From: Ananas comosus
Taxonomy: Eukaryota; Streptophyta; Magnoliopsida; Poales; Bromeliaceae
Assembly (NCBI RefSeq): GCF_001540865.1
Contig: NC_033626.1
Span: 13,360,065 to 13,424,064, forward strand
Direction of reading: 5' to 3'
Length of the DNA stretch: 64,000 nt
Shown: one piece after another, positions 1 to 12,450 of the stretch
How positions within the stretch are numbered: the first letter of the stretch is position 1
Layout: each line of letters opens with the position of its first letter
Notes under the pieces: generated by a model
Told to the model about the DNA's origin: nothing
What the model saw: only the letters and a program-made list of their open reading frames with translations
The model's database searches: none
Made by a program: the position numbers and the translations under genes

Positions 1-1606
1 TGGTCGGGTTTACTTTAGGAGGCAAAGATAAAGAATACATGGAAATGTATATAAGAAAGCTATCAGCGGGTATACTTAAAATTTGAAGAACAGCGGAATT
101 CTTGTTTAATTTGACTCAGAAAAACAAAGAGTTCTGTATCAGAAGAACGAAAGTGCTATCACCATCTCATACCTTTATCGATGACTGAGAGAAGTGTCCT
201 AGATCTGCATACATAGCTTCAGATCCTGAGGGGGAAGAAAAGAAAAGATCATGTATCATATTCACGTGAATCTACCATGTTGACAAACAAACGATTCCTA
301 GATACCTGTTATGCAGAGAAGTATACCGCCTAGCGACATCCAGCCGCCTCTTCGGGTCTTCTTCAGAAAATTGTACATGTAGTATGGCGAGAGGGCTCGG
401 TATACACGAGGGTTCCAGTGAATAATGTTGTAGGCACCGATGCCGCTGATACACAGAAGCCAAGCGACGACGATCGGTGCGAATAAAAACCCTACTCTGT
501 GGGTGCCGTAATGTTGCAGGGCAAACAAGCCAACCAATATGACACATGCCACAGGAACCTCGACATCTGCATATCAATAGGCCTCTTAAAGATTACTAGC
601 ATAAATTGTACCATAAAATAGATGATCTACGAGAGTTTACTGCCGCAGTTGCGCATATGAGCGCAAACAACAATATGTTCATCTAAATGCTAACACATGG
701 CCATACTAGCCGGCATAACAAATCAAACAATTGTCGATGCTCGCACGAAACTTTACCACTATTTTGTAAGTCTAAATAAATGATAATAATAACCAAAGAG
801 CAGAACTTTCTCTTACATTTGTGCTGCTCCTTCTCCATGGAGAGCTCGAGTCCTGAGACCGCCGAGAAAACTGCGCACCGCAGAGAATTATTTCGCCGCA
901 AAATTAGATCAAGACCGAGAACAGGAAGGAACTACACAGAGAATCAAATAAACAGGGCACGAACCGGAGACCGCGGGAGTAAGCACACCATCACCGATCA
1001 CCATACAAGTCCCAAGCAGCGCAAAGATCAACAGCAGCCTCTGAAGCACCTGGTGCTTCTCCAGCATCGTCCTAACTCTAGAAGCGGCCGAGGCGGAGCC
1101 ATTCGGAGCATTCGCCGCGCACGACGCCGCCGCCGCCGCCGCCACGGCGTCCTCGCAATCGGCGGGGCGGGCGCCGGGGACGAATCCGATGCCGGCGCGG
1201 CGGCAAATGAGGGAGTAGAGCGCAAAGGTGCCGCCTTCGCCATTGTCGTCGGCGCGGAGGACGACGAACACGTACTTAAAAAGGGGGATTAGGGTTAGGG
1301 TCCAGAAGACGAAGGAGAGCACCCCGTAGATCTCGTCGTTGGTCTCCGAGTGCTCGATGTCGCCCCCCGAGAAGGCGCTCTTGTACACGTAGAGCGGCGA
1401 CGTGCTCAAATCGCCGTAGACGACGCCGAGGCTCTGGTACGCGAGAGCAAACGCCGCTCGCCATGAATTCACCCTCTGCGACCAACAATAACCGGTTCAA
1501 GATCCCACCTTTACCGATAATAACCGCAAGAATAGCGAGAATAAGCAATACCCATTTCGTTCCACACCTTGTCGGGCTCGCCGGAGCCCCCGCGCTCGAC
1601 GTCCAT
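1..1606 (-). CDS. HAK: HAK/KUP/KT potassium transporter, N-terminal part (3' end outside window)
   Basis: High-affinity K+ (H+-coupled) uptake transporter of the plasma or vacuolar membrane. Coding exons on the minus strand: 1606-1568, 1475-965, 870-817, 566-306 and 225-173; the gene continues past the left edge. The start at 1606 gives [13 protein letters not shown], then intron 1 (about 92 bp), then [22 protein letters not shown], which carries the family signature [14 protein letters not shown]. Later hallmarks are [64 protein letters not shown] and [13 protein letters not shown]. Phases agree at every junction (for example TCC G / TT TTC). The cytoplasmic loop after the second membrane segment holds an alanine-rich stretch (about 12 Ala) that I do not recall from relatives. 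It most resembles HAK10-type group II members. Sure of the family, not of the ortholog. Confidence 0.93.
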
Positions 1607-1929
1607 GGCTCGACTCGGAGTTACAGCCCCAAAGCACGCACCTTTCGCCTCTTCATGAAGGGAAACAGGGGAGGGGAGTGTGGGGAGTGTAGGGAGAGCG
1701 GAGGCGGAGGCGGAGGCAACGAAGGGGGAGGATGTGGAGCTTCCACAGAGATATTCGGGGAAAGAGGAGATTAAAATAATGGGTGGGGAGGTAGAGATAA
1801 AAATGGCTTCTTTCTCCTTTGGTTGCTTTCACCACCTCTGTATCTTATGGACACAAACATAAATGGCTTTTCGTCCTATTCAGCAGGAATGGAAGTAGAA
1901 GAAACAGTTTCTGGGAGCTTCTGTAGAGA

Positions 1930-1968
<39 letters not shown>

Positions 1969-2110
1969 ATTTGGTAGTATTATGAAGGGTGCAGTAGAGG
2001 TGTAGATGATATATAGAGTGTGGGTGACTTTTTACTTTTGTGGGGGAGTGAAAGAGAGAGAAACAGGTAGAGGGGATTGTTTATGTGTTATATAAGGCAA
2101 GTTGATAGGT
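1607..2110 (-). promoter_or_regulatory. Leader and core promoter region of the HAK gene
   Basis: Upstream (higher coordinates) of the HAK start codon. Two TATA-like runs read correctly on the minus strand, near 2006-2013 (CTATATATC) and 2089-2096 (TTATATAA). Between them and the ATG lies a (GA)n tract at about 1926-1966, which is (CT)n on the coding strand and therefore probably in the 5' leader. Which TATA is used cannot be told from sequence. Confidence 0.4.
1926..1966. repeat. (GA)n microsatellite in the HAK leader
   Basis: Nearly uninterrupted GA dinucleotides over about 40 bp. GA/CT tracts recur close to the start codons of several other genes in this window. Confidence 0.9.
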
Positions 2111-3465
2111 GGTGTCCCTTTTACTATTATTTCTGTTAGTGCTCTGAGGTACTTATCATCAAAAGCCAAAAAAAGGTTTTGTACTAAAAAAAAAGCTTCA
2201 AAATAAAACACATAAAAATGACATTGGGATTGGGTGTTGATTATTTCTCTTCTCAAATTAGCCTCCTCTTAAGATTCCATCATCAGAAAGGATAGCTTTA
2301 TCTTCTTCTTAACATGTTTAAAGTATTATTTCTTCAAATGAGTAAAGGTTTAGACACATTAATATCAAACATTCAGTTAATGATTAGTGGTCACAACGTA
2401 TGTATCGCGTAGCACTCTTTGTGTTCATGCATCATCCACTTTACTTTTTTGCAGTGAATCTTTTCTCTAAAGAAATCAAACCTTTGTTGCTCTAAAGAGA
2501 AATGAAAACTAAGAGGTTTGACTTTATTTTGACAAATAAATAAAATAAAAACTTAAAAAGAGGGGAATAAAAAAAAAAAGCTAAATTATAAAAAATTTTC
2601 TGTCAATATCCGTTTTTTTTTTTATTTTTCCCTCCTGTTATTCAAAAATCTATACTTTACCGGTTTATCTTTTTAAAAAATAAAAATATTTACAGGAGAG
2701 TACGTTGTGACAAAATGACCAAATTATTTTTTATCAGACGGAGAGGTGGGCGAGAGTGAGGGTGGGGCGGTGGAGGCGAGCGAAGGCGTGTGTGTGTGGG
2801 CATAGACAGAGAGAGATGGGCGAAGGCAAGGCAGCGGAGGACGAGGCGGCATGGCGGAGGGCGAGGTGGCGCGGCCAAGAATGAAGAAGAATGAGGATTT
2901 CAGAAATATTTTGGGTATAAAAAATATGATATAAATGGAACAGTGCCGGCGAGGGTCAAAATAAATTGTGTAGGCTTTTGAATGACAAGAAGAAAAAAAA
3001 AAATATATTGACAAAAAAAATTTTCTGTAATTTAGCCAATAAAAAAAATAATGCTAGTGGATATGCGAATATTGTTCTCTGCAATGAAAAGTAAGGAAGA
3101 GGATAAGAAAGGATCTTGAGAGCCAGCGAAGGAAACAGGAAAAGTGTATGCATCCACCAACACATGGACTTAGAAAACGAAAGCATGAGAAGTGGTGTGT
3201 GTGTGTAGTGGTTCCAACATGTTCCTTTTTTTTTTAGGTACATGTTTGATGGGCAACGCATCCTGTGCTTAAAGCTACACAAAGAATGTGCATGATGACG
3301 TGAATCCTCCTCCTTTTATTCCTATAGAATAGAATGTCTCCAATTAATTCCTTTTTAAATGCTAATGATTGCGCGCCGCAATGCTTAGCATCGAGAGGGA
3401 ATCTAAATTTCGTTAAGATCGTCGAGATCGACGAGTGATCAAATCGTCGCGGTTTAGGAGAGGGT
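2110..3465. other. Intergenic A/T-rich stretch, no supported gene
   Basis: About 1.3 kb of AT-rich sequence with many poly-A/poly-T runs. The short open frames here encode low-complexity peptides and resemble no family I know. I see no tRNA, clear inverted repeats or splice-compatible exons. Confidence 0.5.
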
Positions 3466-3469
3466 CGAG

Positions 3470-3682
3470 ATGGATGAAGCACTTGCCTCCGCATTGCTCG
3501 CTATATCGAGGGAGCTTTTAGAAAACGACAGTGGCTACGACGACAGCGATGTAAATGTCGACGATCTCAATAGGTGGATGGCTGAGTTGAGGGAGATAGT
3601 AATCGGCGTTAAGCCCCAGAATTTGGGTGCAAAGTATATGGACGACGAAACTCCATGGTGGTCGGTAACATGGTCAAGTTGA
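3470..3682 (+). CDS. Small acidic ORF, 70 aa, unrecognised
   Basis: ATG-started frame of 70 codons. The product is acidic at its N-terminal half (run of Asp/Glu around residues 18-31: ENDSGYDDSDVNVDDL) and ends WWSVTWSS. It has normal-looking codon use, unlike the surrounding AT-rich sequence, and could be a real small gene or one exon of a degraded gene. No domain, signal peptide or membrane segment is visible. Neighbours give no hint. I do not recognise it. Confidence 0.2.
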   Translation: MDEALASALLAISRELLENDSGYDDSDVNVDDLNRWMAELREIVIGVKPQNLGAKYMDDETPWWSVTWSS

Positions 3683-4865
3683 TTCAAAACGGTTTGATAT
3701 ATAGTAAAGTTACAAGAAGGCCACTAATGGTCTTTTTATTTTAAGAAAAAACTTCAAATATCATTTCTGTATTTTCACACTTTTTTATTTTAATACCATA
3801 TGTTTAAAGTGTGTTAATTTAGCATCTGGCAGCGGTGATTTCATTTTTCTCTTTTTATTATCTCTTGCACTAATTTTTCATTAAATCAACGACAAAGTTA
3901 AAACTGAAAGATATTAAAGTGAATGTTCAATAAATCTAGTTGAGTATCTGAAGTTTTTGTATATATAATTTAACGAAATGTTAACAGAGAAGGTTATGAA
4001 AAGAGAAAAATAAAACCGCAGAGTATTAAACTGATATATTTTACACAACAGGATATTAAAATGAGAAAGTGCGAAACAACATGATGGTATTTAAAGTTTA
4101 CCCTTATTTTTATTTTTTGTCGTATGCACAATTGGATAATTTATAATGGAATTATACATTGAAGTATGAACAGCATCATCAACAAAATAATCCTAATTCT
4201 TAACCCGAATCAAAACATAATCCCATCTAATTTAGAGTGGTAGGTTGTTCATTTGTCTTGTTCTCCTTTAGGGGGTAGTTGAACCTACAAAATGTGGTGC
4301 GTCTTGAGCACATTTTAGTTTTACTATTTCATGCTTTAATTGTGAGCCATTTATATGTGATTCCAACTCACTTGTTCTTGTGACGCATTAATTGCAAGTG
4401 TGGCCGCCTAACTTCAAATTCTATACATTTAAAATCACAAAATTGGGAAATTAATTTATAAGAAAAATTACTTTTCATTATAGCAATTGTAGCAAATAAA
4501 TACTGATTAATTACTCTTTGTAACCGAGTATGGAATCAATAACTCAACTTCACCTTAGGATCAATGTGTTATCCGGATGCATCCGTTTTAATACTTTTGA
4601 AAAACAGTGTGCTCGTTCTTTTAGAAGATGCCTCTTACGGCAGACAATCTGCTCAAGAGAGGATGGACGAGAAAAACAGATTATGTGCTGTGAGGGATGG
4701 AATAGAAAACTGTGAATCATTTATCCAGGTAATGTGTTTTTAATAAATTTCTTTTCATGAAGGCCTAGGAGGGGATCCAATTTATAAATTTAGGAGATGA
4801 TGTGATTACCGTATGGAATAAGTGGTTATCAAGGAATAAATCACAGCAAGCTTGTACTAGACCGA

Positions 4866-4950
4866 GCGGGCTGATAGCCTACTGGTGGGTCATTTGGAAT
4901 GTAAAAAATGGTGCAATTTTTGAAAAGACTATAAGATCAGGTAGTTGATG
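4866..4950 (+). mobile_element. LINE (L1-type) ORF2 C-terminal relic
   Basis: One frame reads RPSGLIAYWWVIWNVKNGAIFEK and stops soon after. The W-x-x-W-x-x-K/R-N-x-x-I-F pattern is the usual end of plant L1 reverse transcriptase polyproteins (zf-RVT region). Upstream the frame is broken by stops. A second, minus-strand relic with the same motif lies near 31.5 kb. Confidence 0.5.
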
Positions 4951-5026
4951 ACTTCGTGGGAAGAATTTTTCTTGGCTAATTAGCTACTTCGCAGACTATA
5001 ACTCCAAACAGTAACTGACCCTGCGA

Positions 5027-5116
5027 GAATGATTTTTTTTTCTTTTTTTTTTTTCGACCGAGATTTATTAGATCTTTCCTGTAGTCTAATTCATCCTTCT
5101 AATGAATGATTTTTGA
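5027..5116 (-). mobile_element. Short poly-T-headed retroposon fragment
   Basis: A poly-T tract (5032-5055) followed by about 50 bp is bracketed by two copies of AATGATTTTT (near 5029 and 5104). This looks like a target duplication around a minus-strand, 5'-truncated retroposon. The repeat overlaps the T tract, so it could be chance. Confidence 0.3.
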
Positions 5117-6351
5117 GAAACAAACCGTCATTAAAAAAAAAAAATCGTAGTACTTGTATATAAAAGGATTTAATTTTTTGTAAAAAAAGCTAATATATCA
5201 AAATAGTTGTAATTGAAAAAAAAAAAAAAAAACCCCTCTTATGAATCACAATATGATTGCTTTTGACACATTTCCTAGAAGTGGTCCAAAGAAAATGGGA
5301 GAATTGTTGCAACGCCACATATAAACCCATACAATTGTTTATCTTTGCTAACGCCAAAGTCGCATGTGGGTCATTTTCTGAAAAGCGCTTTTGAATTTTG
5401 ATCGCAGCTCTTCGCTATAAACGCAGCGGACATAAGCGCTTACCCGCTGCAAAAATTAGGTTTCTGTTAACATCGTTGCCTCGTTGGACCACGAAGAGGG
5501 GGGAGCTTCGTGGCAAACAAATGGACATTGTAATAATAATAATAACGTTATTATATTTTTATTTTATTTTATTTTATTATATATATTATATTTTGAATAA
5601 ATAGGTCAGAGCACGGATTTTGACTAATGATCCACCAGGGCAAAAGGGATTATGGATGGTAATCGTAGATAACACCATCCGAGATTCCCATACAATCGTA
5701 ATCATAACACGACGTGGAATTACACATCGTACGATCCCATTGTGGATTAATGTGAGCTCGATCGTCGTTTTTTGACGGGTCAACGTATTTATTTAATTAA
5801 TCCCATAATTTGTCACAATTAATCCCATGCGACACCAAGACAAAAGTTACACGAGAGGACAAATTTTTCTTTTTTCTTTTTTTTTTTGTGTGTGTGTTAG
5901 GTGGACTAATATGAGTCCAAGAATGTTTAGGCTTAATTATACTCTACTGCATTGCATTTTAGTATTATTTTTATTTACTATTTATTACATTATTATTGTT
6001 TATTGATAAATTTATTTTTATTTTTCTATCTCGTATCAATTTTTTTCTAATATATATTACTGGACTCTTTTTTCCCTCAATCTCTATATTACTGTTAATA
6101 AAATTATTATTTTAAATAAAATCTAAAGACTTTATTAAGAAACTCTCATAAAATATAGAAAAAAAAATAAAATAATTCTTTATGACAGATAAATCTTTAT
6201 AACAGACTTATTAAAAGTTTCTATTGAATTATTTTTTTATTTTTTTATGTTAAAATAAGTTGAATACATGTATTGCCACTTTTGACAAGCATTTTTTAAC
6301 ACATTTGTTGCGTATAGTGTAAGAATTAAAAAATAACAATAATAATAAGAG

Positions 6352-6642
6352 GCCATTAAATTACTTTTCTTTTAAGTGAGAAACAAGAATCTGTAAAGTG
6401 TAATATAGGAGTTTGCGCTTTTTGTTTTCTGGGTTTTTGATCGAGATCGACCCATGTTTCTTTGTTTTGTTCGCCTTACTAGGCTATTCCTGTATCCCTT
6501 GGTTCTGACTGTGTTAAAATAGGGTATATCTCTGTTTAATTCAAAAAAAAGAATCTGTAAAGTATAATACAGTATAGTATAATTAAGTCAATAGAATATG
6601 GTATCGTTCTTTCTCAAGCCATTAAATTACTTTTCTTTTAAG
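6352..6642. repeat. 25-bp direct repeat flanking the retroposon
   Basis: GCCATTAAATTACTTTTC plus TTTAAG occurs at 6352-6376 and again at 6618-6642, on either side of the insertion at 6385-6572. It may reflect local duplication by slippage or unequal repair. Confidence 0.75.
6385..6572 (+). mobile_element. 5'-truncated retroposon with about 24-bp target-site duplication
   Basis: Positions 6385-6408 and 6549-6572 are the same 24-mer with two mismatches (core GAATCTGTAAAGT). They enclose about 140 bp that ends in an A run (6543-6550), the mark of target-primed reverse transcription. The insert has no coding frame and looks like the 3' untranslated end of a non-LTR element. Confidence 0.7.
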
Positions 6643-7049
6643 AAAATTATGAGAGGCCTAAGTTATAAGAGGCATAAGTTAACCTTGATAGCTAGATTTG
6701 AGAGACCACAGTAAATAAATGGTGTCCAACCTCATCTTAATATATTGTTAGTTGTTCTTTTGTAGAAGTGGTAAACTTTTTACTACTACGTGGGCAAAAA
6801 TATCCTACACATTGAACGATCCGACAGCTCACTGGCAAAATAAATGAATCCGAAAGGTTCAATCATGAACAAAACTTTTTAGAATTTTCTACGTACGAAG
6901 TTACGCATTAGCTCAGTGCAGAATTTTTTATATCTCACTTTTTCATTTCTTGTCAGAGCAGGGACAATTTTGACACACCTTCCTCAGCATCCCTTAAATC
7001 CGTGCGACGGCCCAAAGGATTATATAAAGAATAATAAGATCCTAAGCTA

Positions 7050-7385
7050 CCGTTTGTTTCGGAGTTAAGAAAAAATTAGTTATTCCAGAAATATGATTAA
7101 ATTTAGGGTTAAGTACGGTTAGAGTATTTTTGTGTTTGGTTGGAAGTTGGAGTTAGTCCATGATAGTGAAAAATAGTATTTGGTTGGAGTAGGTGAGATA
7201 AGAAGGATAGTGGGTTATTATGAATAGAAAATAGTGTTTGATTGGGATTTGGTGTGGTTAGCTAACCCGGAATAATCCATTTTAACTCCACCTATTTTTA
7301 AAAGTGTTTGGAAATAAAATGGGGGTTAAGGGGTTATTCCACTCCTTAACAGAATAACCCCTTAACCCCCAACCAAACAATAGCT
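7050..7385. mobile_element. MITE-like element with terminal inverted repeats
   Basis: The left end AGCTACCGTTTGTTTCGG matches the reverse complement of the right end (AGCTATTGTTTGGTTGGG), and the match extends into GTTAAG. An internal hairpin pairs TTAAGGGGTTATTC with GAATAACCCCTTAA (7326-7365). The element has no coding capacity. Size and G/T-rich ends suggest a non-autonomous hAT-like element, but I could not fix a target duplication. Confidence 0.5.
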
Positions 7386-7600
7386 ACGAGCCCATTGTTC
7401 CGATAAAGCCCAAGCAGTGTAAAAGCCCAGAGACCAAATAGGCCTTGGCCCCGTACAGTAATTAATTGTTGAGCTTATATGGGCCCAGGGGCCCATAAAT
7501 CGGTGACACTACACAACTCGTATAGTGGGCCCATGAGACCCAACCCATGTGGATGTTTGCGAAAACTGGGCCTGCGTCGATGTGGGTATAAATACGAGAG
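7380..7600 (+). promoter_or_regulatory. PRP31 promoter: TGGGCC/GGCCCA (site II) cluster and TATA box
   Basis: Repeated TGGGCC/GGCCCA motifs (around 7480-7495, 7526-7532 and 7567-7572) precede a TATA box TATAAATA at 7587-7594. Site II motifs of this kind are typical of plant housekeeping and translation/splicing genes. AAACCCTAA boxes follow in the leader region near 7764. Confidence 0.6.
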
Positions 7601-7967
7601 AGGAGGTCGAAGAGACGATGTGAGCTCCCCCTCTCTCTCTCTCTTCGAGAGCCCTCTTTTGAAGGAGCGAATCGAACCCTGGTAGAGGAGGAGGAGACGA
7701 TTAAAGCTTAAATCTACTAGGTACTACTCATCTCCTCTCCTATACTCCTATTCTCATTGTTTGAAACCCTAATCTCTAATAAGAAGTTTTGTGGAAACTA
7801 GGGTTTTTTTTTTCCCTCGATTTTATGCATATTTTTATTATCTCATTTTAATTTTCTTTGGTCTCTGCAAATTTGGAATTAATTTAACAGTTTTTCTGTT
7901 ATTTTGATCTATTTTTCTCAGGTGATCTCGCTAATCTTTGGCGCAGTCACTTTCTCAACACTGAATT

Positions 7968-10900
7968 ATGGTTAGTATTACTTCTTTTTGTTTTTTTTTT
8001 CTAATTATTTCGCGCTTAATCCCTTAAATTAAGCTAATTAATGGCTTCAGTTGTATGTTCTTGTGACCAATTACTTTTTTTGAGGATAAAAGATCAAATT
8101 TCTTGTAGTAACCTCATATTTTGTTATTTGCTCTTCCATGCGATTTGGTACTGAAAATACAAGCGTCGAGCTTATAGCGAGAGATTGTGCTACAGTAGTC
8201 GAGGAATTGTTTTTGTTAGCTCGGTAATGCAGTTTGGGTATATAGGATAACTGCTTATTTGCTAAATGAGTCAGAGATGGCCGATTAGAGGCTCCGAATA
8301 CTGATGGAGTTAGTGCTTAATTATTAGACCTTCTCGTATCATAAATTGCGCGGAATTTGTTTCTTATAGTTTCTTCTATATGATGTTAACATTTCAAATT
8401 TTCCCTGTGGGTATATGTTCTTGGTATGGCTTATCTATTATAAATTTTCTATATGCAGGCTAGTCTTGCTGATTCCTTCTTAGCCGATCTCGATGAACTG
8501 TCAGACAATGAAGAGCACCCTCTTGTGAGTGTCTGTCTCATTTATCATATTGCAATGCATCCTGCAACATGACATTCTTGACATTCTTAATGCTTTACAC
8601 TCGAATCTTACATAGAACTTATCTGCCAGGATGACGAGAATGCGGAAGCAGGAGATATGGAAGATGATGGTGATGATGAGATGCCAGATCTTGAATCTCT
8701 TAACTATGAGGATCTTGATAGTGTTTCGAAATTGCAGAAGACGCAACGTTACAATGATATCATGCAAGTAGGTGCATACAATCACCAACAAATTTGATTT
8801 GCTTTTCCATTTTGCCCAATGTTCTGCAATAATTTCTGACTTATTTTGGTTAGTTCTTTACTATTTGCTTCTTTGGAGTTTGGACAAAATTGTTCAGTGC
8901 TTAGTTAATTTCCTGTTGTTGTTCGTTCAAAGGTCATTTGGTTTGTCAATTGCTGTTGCTCATCTAGTAAGACAGTCGGGGTTCCTATTATTGATAGGAA
9001 ATGTTATCGGTTTTATCTTTCTGCTGACTTTTGAACTTAGCGAAGTAGGTGGAATTGTACTTTGTGAAAGTTTACGGCTGTAATTCTTCTTTTCCTTGAC
9101 AGAAAGTGGATGATGCGCTTCAGAAAGGGTCAGACTTTTCTACCAATGTGACCATCTTAGAGGATGATCCCGAGTACCAACTAATCGTCGATTGCAATGC
9201 CTTATCGGTAGATATCGAAAACGAAATCATTATAATTCACAATTTTATACGTGACAAATACCGCTTGAAGTTCCCCGAGCTGGAATCACTGGTTCACCAT
9301 CCAATCGATTATGCTCGAGTTGTTAAGAAAATCGGAAATGAGATGGATTTAACCCTCGTCGATTTGGAAGGGCTTCTCCCTTCAGCAATCATAATGGTAG
9401 TTTCTGTCACAGCATCAACTACAAGTGGCAAGCCCCTGTCTGAAGAGAACTTACAGAAAACAATTGAAGCTTGTGATCGAGCCCTAGCTCTTGATTTAGC
9501 TAAAAAGAAAGTTCTGGATTTTGTGGAGAGTCGGATGGGATACATCGCGCCAAATCTCTCTGCTATCGTCGGTAGTGCAGTTGCATCTAAGTTAATGGGG
9601 ATAGCTGGTGGCTTGTTAGCATTAGCGAAAATGCCAGCTTGTAATGTTCAGCTTTTGGGGGCAAAGAAGAAAAATCTAGCCGGCTTTTCTACTGCAACCT
9701 CTCAGTTTCGTGTGGGTTATCTTGAACAAACTGAAATCTTTCAGAGCACTCCTCCGTCCTTAAGGACTCGCGCTTGTCGACTGTTAGCTGCAAAATCAAC
9801 CCTGGCTGCAAGAGTTGACTCGACGAGAGGGGATCCCACAGGAAAGACCGGAAGGAACTTGCGAGAAGAAATCCGGAAAAAGATTGAGAAGTGGCAAGAG
9901 CCCCCCCCAGCAAAGCAGCCAAAGCCTTTACCTGTTCCAGATTCGGAACCTAAGAAGAAGAGAGGAGGCCGCCGACTCCGAAAAACGAAAGAAAGGTAAG
10001 CATTTTTCTTGTGCCACTTTTATCTTTTGGGAAGTCAGTTTCTGCGGTCAATTATTTGATTTCATAGCTTGTCTTTTTAACTCCTTTTTGCGCTGGCAAA
10101 CTTGAAAATTGACAGATATGCTATCACCGATATGCGGAAGCTCGCCAATCGAATGCAATTTGGAGTGCCGGAAGAGAGTTCTTTAGGTTAGTCATTGTTT
10201 TGTTTTGTATATTTACTTGCTTATATCACAGTTCTATTCTCCCTCTGGTGATCTTTGGATGGCATTTATATGCCTTTTGCTTTCAATTTACTGGTCCACA
10301 ATGTTTTGCGCTTACATCACAGTTCCAGCGCTTACATCACAGTTCGAACTGGATATCCTATATAACATCTTCTTGGCTTATTACCAGGTGATGGCTTAGG
10401 CGAGGGATATGGTATGCTCGGTCAGGCAGGAAGTGGGAAGCTGCGCGTATCGGTTGCACAGAACAAACTTGCTGCCAAAGTGGCTAAAAAGTAAGCCACT
10501 GTACTCTAATAACTTACGTTTCGTCTGCTTCAAGGTCTACTAGATATCTAATTTGTCACCTTGGTCTCTTTGTTGCATCATCAGGTTCAAGGAGAAGCTT
10601 TATGGTAGCAGCGGCGCAACATCTGGGTTGACATCAAGTCTTGCATTTACGCCTGTACAAGTAAGTTTGTGGTTCGATGTCTCATCCACTACTTTTGAAA
10701 GGAAAAGCATCTTAAGACTTGAATCGGTTCCATTACTATATTTGTTTACAACTATGCTTGGCTCAATTGGTCAGAGATGGTTAGGACGAAACTCCGTGGT
10801 AGTCTCCTCTTATATTAGAGCCCAAAAGGGAAAAAAAATCCCAGTCAGAATGTGAGTTCCGAAATTTCATTTGAACCAAAGAGAATTCTCAGGCGAAAAG

Positions 10901-11384
10901 TTAATATATCTGACTCTCCATTCAGGAGGTCCAATAACATGGTTTATTCATACATGCAAAAGAAGAGCAATTAGTTGTTATATATACTCTTCTATTAAAT
11001 ACCCATCAGTAGGATCTTTATTGCTAATCAGATTTTGATGATTTTGATGTCCTTGGTACAGTGAGTGTTAATTTCCTTGTACTGCTAAATTTTCAAACTT
11101 CTTTTAAACTTTTCCTAACATAGGACTGCACCAGAGTTACGGACTTACGGGATTTCTGTTAGTCCTTATTAAATAAACTTGATGATACGTACAAGCTGGT
11201 AACACGAAAAGTTTGGAACTCTAATTTTTATTTAAGAAGGCCATCTTACTCAATTGTTATGTTTTGTGTATTTCAGGGTATAGAACTGACGAATCCGCAA
11301 GCGCATGGTAACCTGCTAGGAAGTGGAATTCAGAGCACATATTTCTCTGAAACAGGGACATTTTCAAAGATCAAGAGGACTTGA
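7968..11384 (+). CDS. PRP31: U4/U6 small nuclear ribonucleoprotein Prp31
   Basis: Spliceosomal protein that clamps the 15.5K protein-bound U4 (and U4atac) 5' stem-loop and holds the U4/U6.U5 tri-snRNP together. Exons: 7968-7970, 8459-8524, 8630-8767, 9103-9995, 10116-10186, 10388-10490, 10585-10660, 11277-11384. Total 1458 nt, 485 aa, normal for the family. Coding exon 1 is the bare ATG. An acidic N-terminus (LADLDELSDNEE) leads to the NOSIC and Nop domains, most of them in the 893-bp exon 4 (EDDPEYQLIVDCN, GYIAPNLSAIVGS, AKMPACNVQLLGAKKKNLAGFSTA). A basic KKKRGGRRLRK patch and the Prp31 C-terminal region (DMRKLANRMQFGVPEE, LRVSVAQNKLAAK) follow. A leader intron at about 7721-7921 is likely. 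All junction phases agree. Confidence 0.96.
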
Positions 11385-11959
11385 AGAAAACTGAACAAGT
11401 CGCCATCACAGCTTAGACGATTTAGACACCCGGTACTGGCTCTTCTTGAACACCAACTTTTCTTATTAGCATCTTACTGTATCAGTTGTTGAGATATATA
11501 GATAAAAAGTTCTCCGACTCATGCATTCTATATGGTCACGTTAAGTGAACAACAGAATTTTCGTGGCATTCCATGTGCCAATCATGTGCAAAAGATGACA
11601 TGTCTCTGTAGAGTAGGTTTATGGTTGTTTAAGTTTCGCAACTGTTAGATCATCTGACTTGTATTGTATTAGTATATGCTGTGATTTCTTATGTCAAAAA
11701 AACCTCAAAATCATGTTGTTTTTCTTTTTCTTTTCTTTTTTTGTTTTTTGTCAACGTATTTACCGCTAGTTGCTTGGTAAGAAGTATTTGATATGGACTA
11801 CTTGATTTCCAAGGTGGTATCAATAAGTTGGTTACATCAGGATTATGGGGTGAAATGGATCCATCGTGGGTGGTTGAAATAGATTAGCAGCGTGCGAATC
11901 ACGAGCTATTAAATAGAAGAACGTTTATCTTAACAAAAGCTTAAGCTTTCGGAGAAATA

Positions 11960-12450
11960 CTATTTGTTTCACATTATTTAACGCTAAGCCCGTCCCAATT
12001 TCGAACTTTTTCAAAGCACATGGGGAGCAATTAGATAGACACTCTTAAGTTAGAGATTTGAAATTTTGATCAACGGGTGAAAGCATCAAGCTCCATCTAG
12101 TTACACCTTTCCGAGGTGCACTTTTCTGGTTGATCTTGTAGACGACCTTTTCTTAGCTGCTGCTTTTTTTTTTTTAGAAAAAAAAAACTTTTTTTTTAAC
12201 CCTTTATTTTTGTATGGCTAACTAGATGAAATTTTACTCTCAATTTTGATGGCCACAAAAAAGATTAACATTCCATTATAACTTATAAGGTCAGGAGATA
12301 TTTGGCATTGGTGATTTTGATTGCTGCATCGGTTTTGTGGTCCACAATAAATTGATTCTGACACGTTCCAATCTTACCCCAATGAGTTTTAGAGGCTGGA
12401 ATGAGAATAATATCCTATTATAGATTTTCGTTTTGTCCACAGTTCGATTT
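11960..12450. repeat. Copy 1 of a diverged tandem segmental duplication
   Basis: Shares long blocks with 12590-13185 in the same order: CAAAGCACATGG, AGTTACACCTTTCC, GATTGCTGCATC, TTGATTCTGAC, CCCCAATGAGTTTT and TTTTAGAGGCT. Spacing is about 630 bp. Non-coding. Confidence 0.8.

Larger units (their letters stand above)
3690..7040. other. Gene-poor repeat-rich region between HAK and PRP31
   Basis: AT-rich sequence with retroposon fragments (4.87, 5.03 and 6.4 kb, listed separately). No open frame of credible coding character. The frames at 4530-4715 and 5398-5604 have no family resemblance. Confidence 0.5.

Noticed and set aside
780..1292. Long plus-strand ORF over the HAK exon
   Set aside because: Antisense shadow of the GC-rich transporter exon; Arg-rich low-complexity product with no family resemblance.
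7479..7685. 68-aa ORF in PRP31 promoter
   Set aside because: Overlaps site II motifs and TATA box; no homolog recognised.
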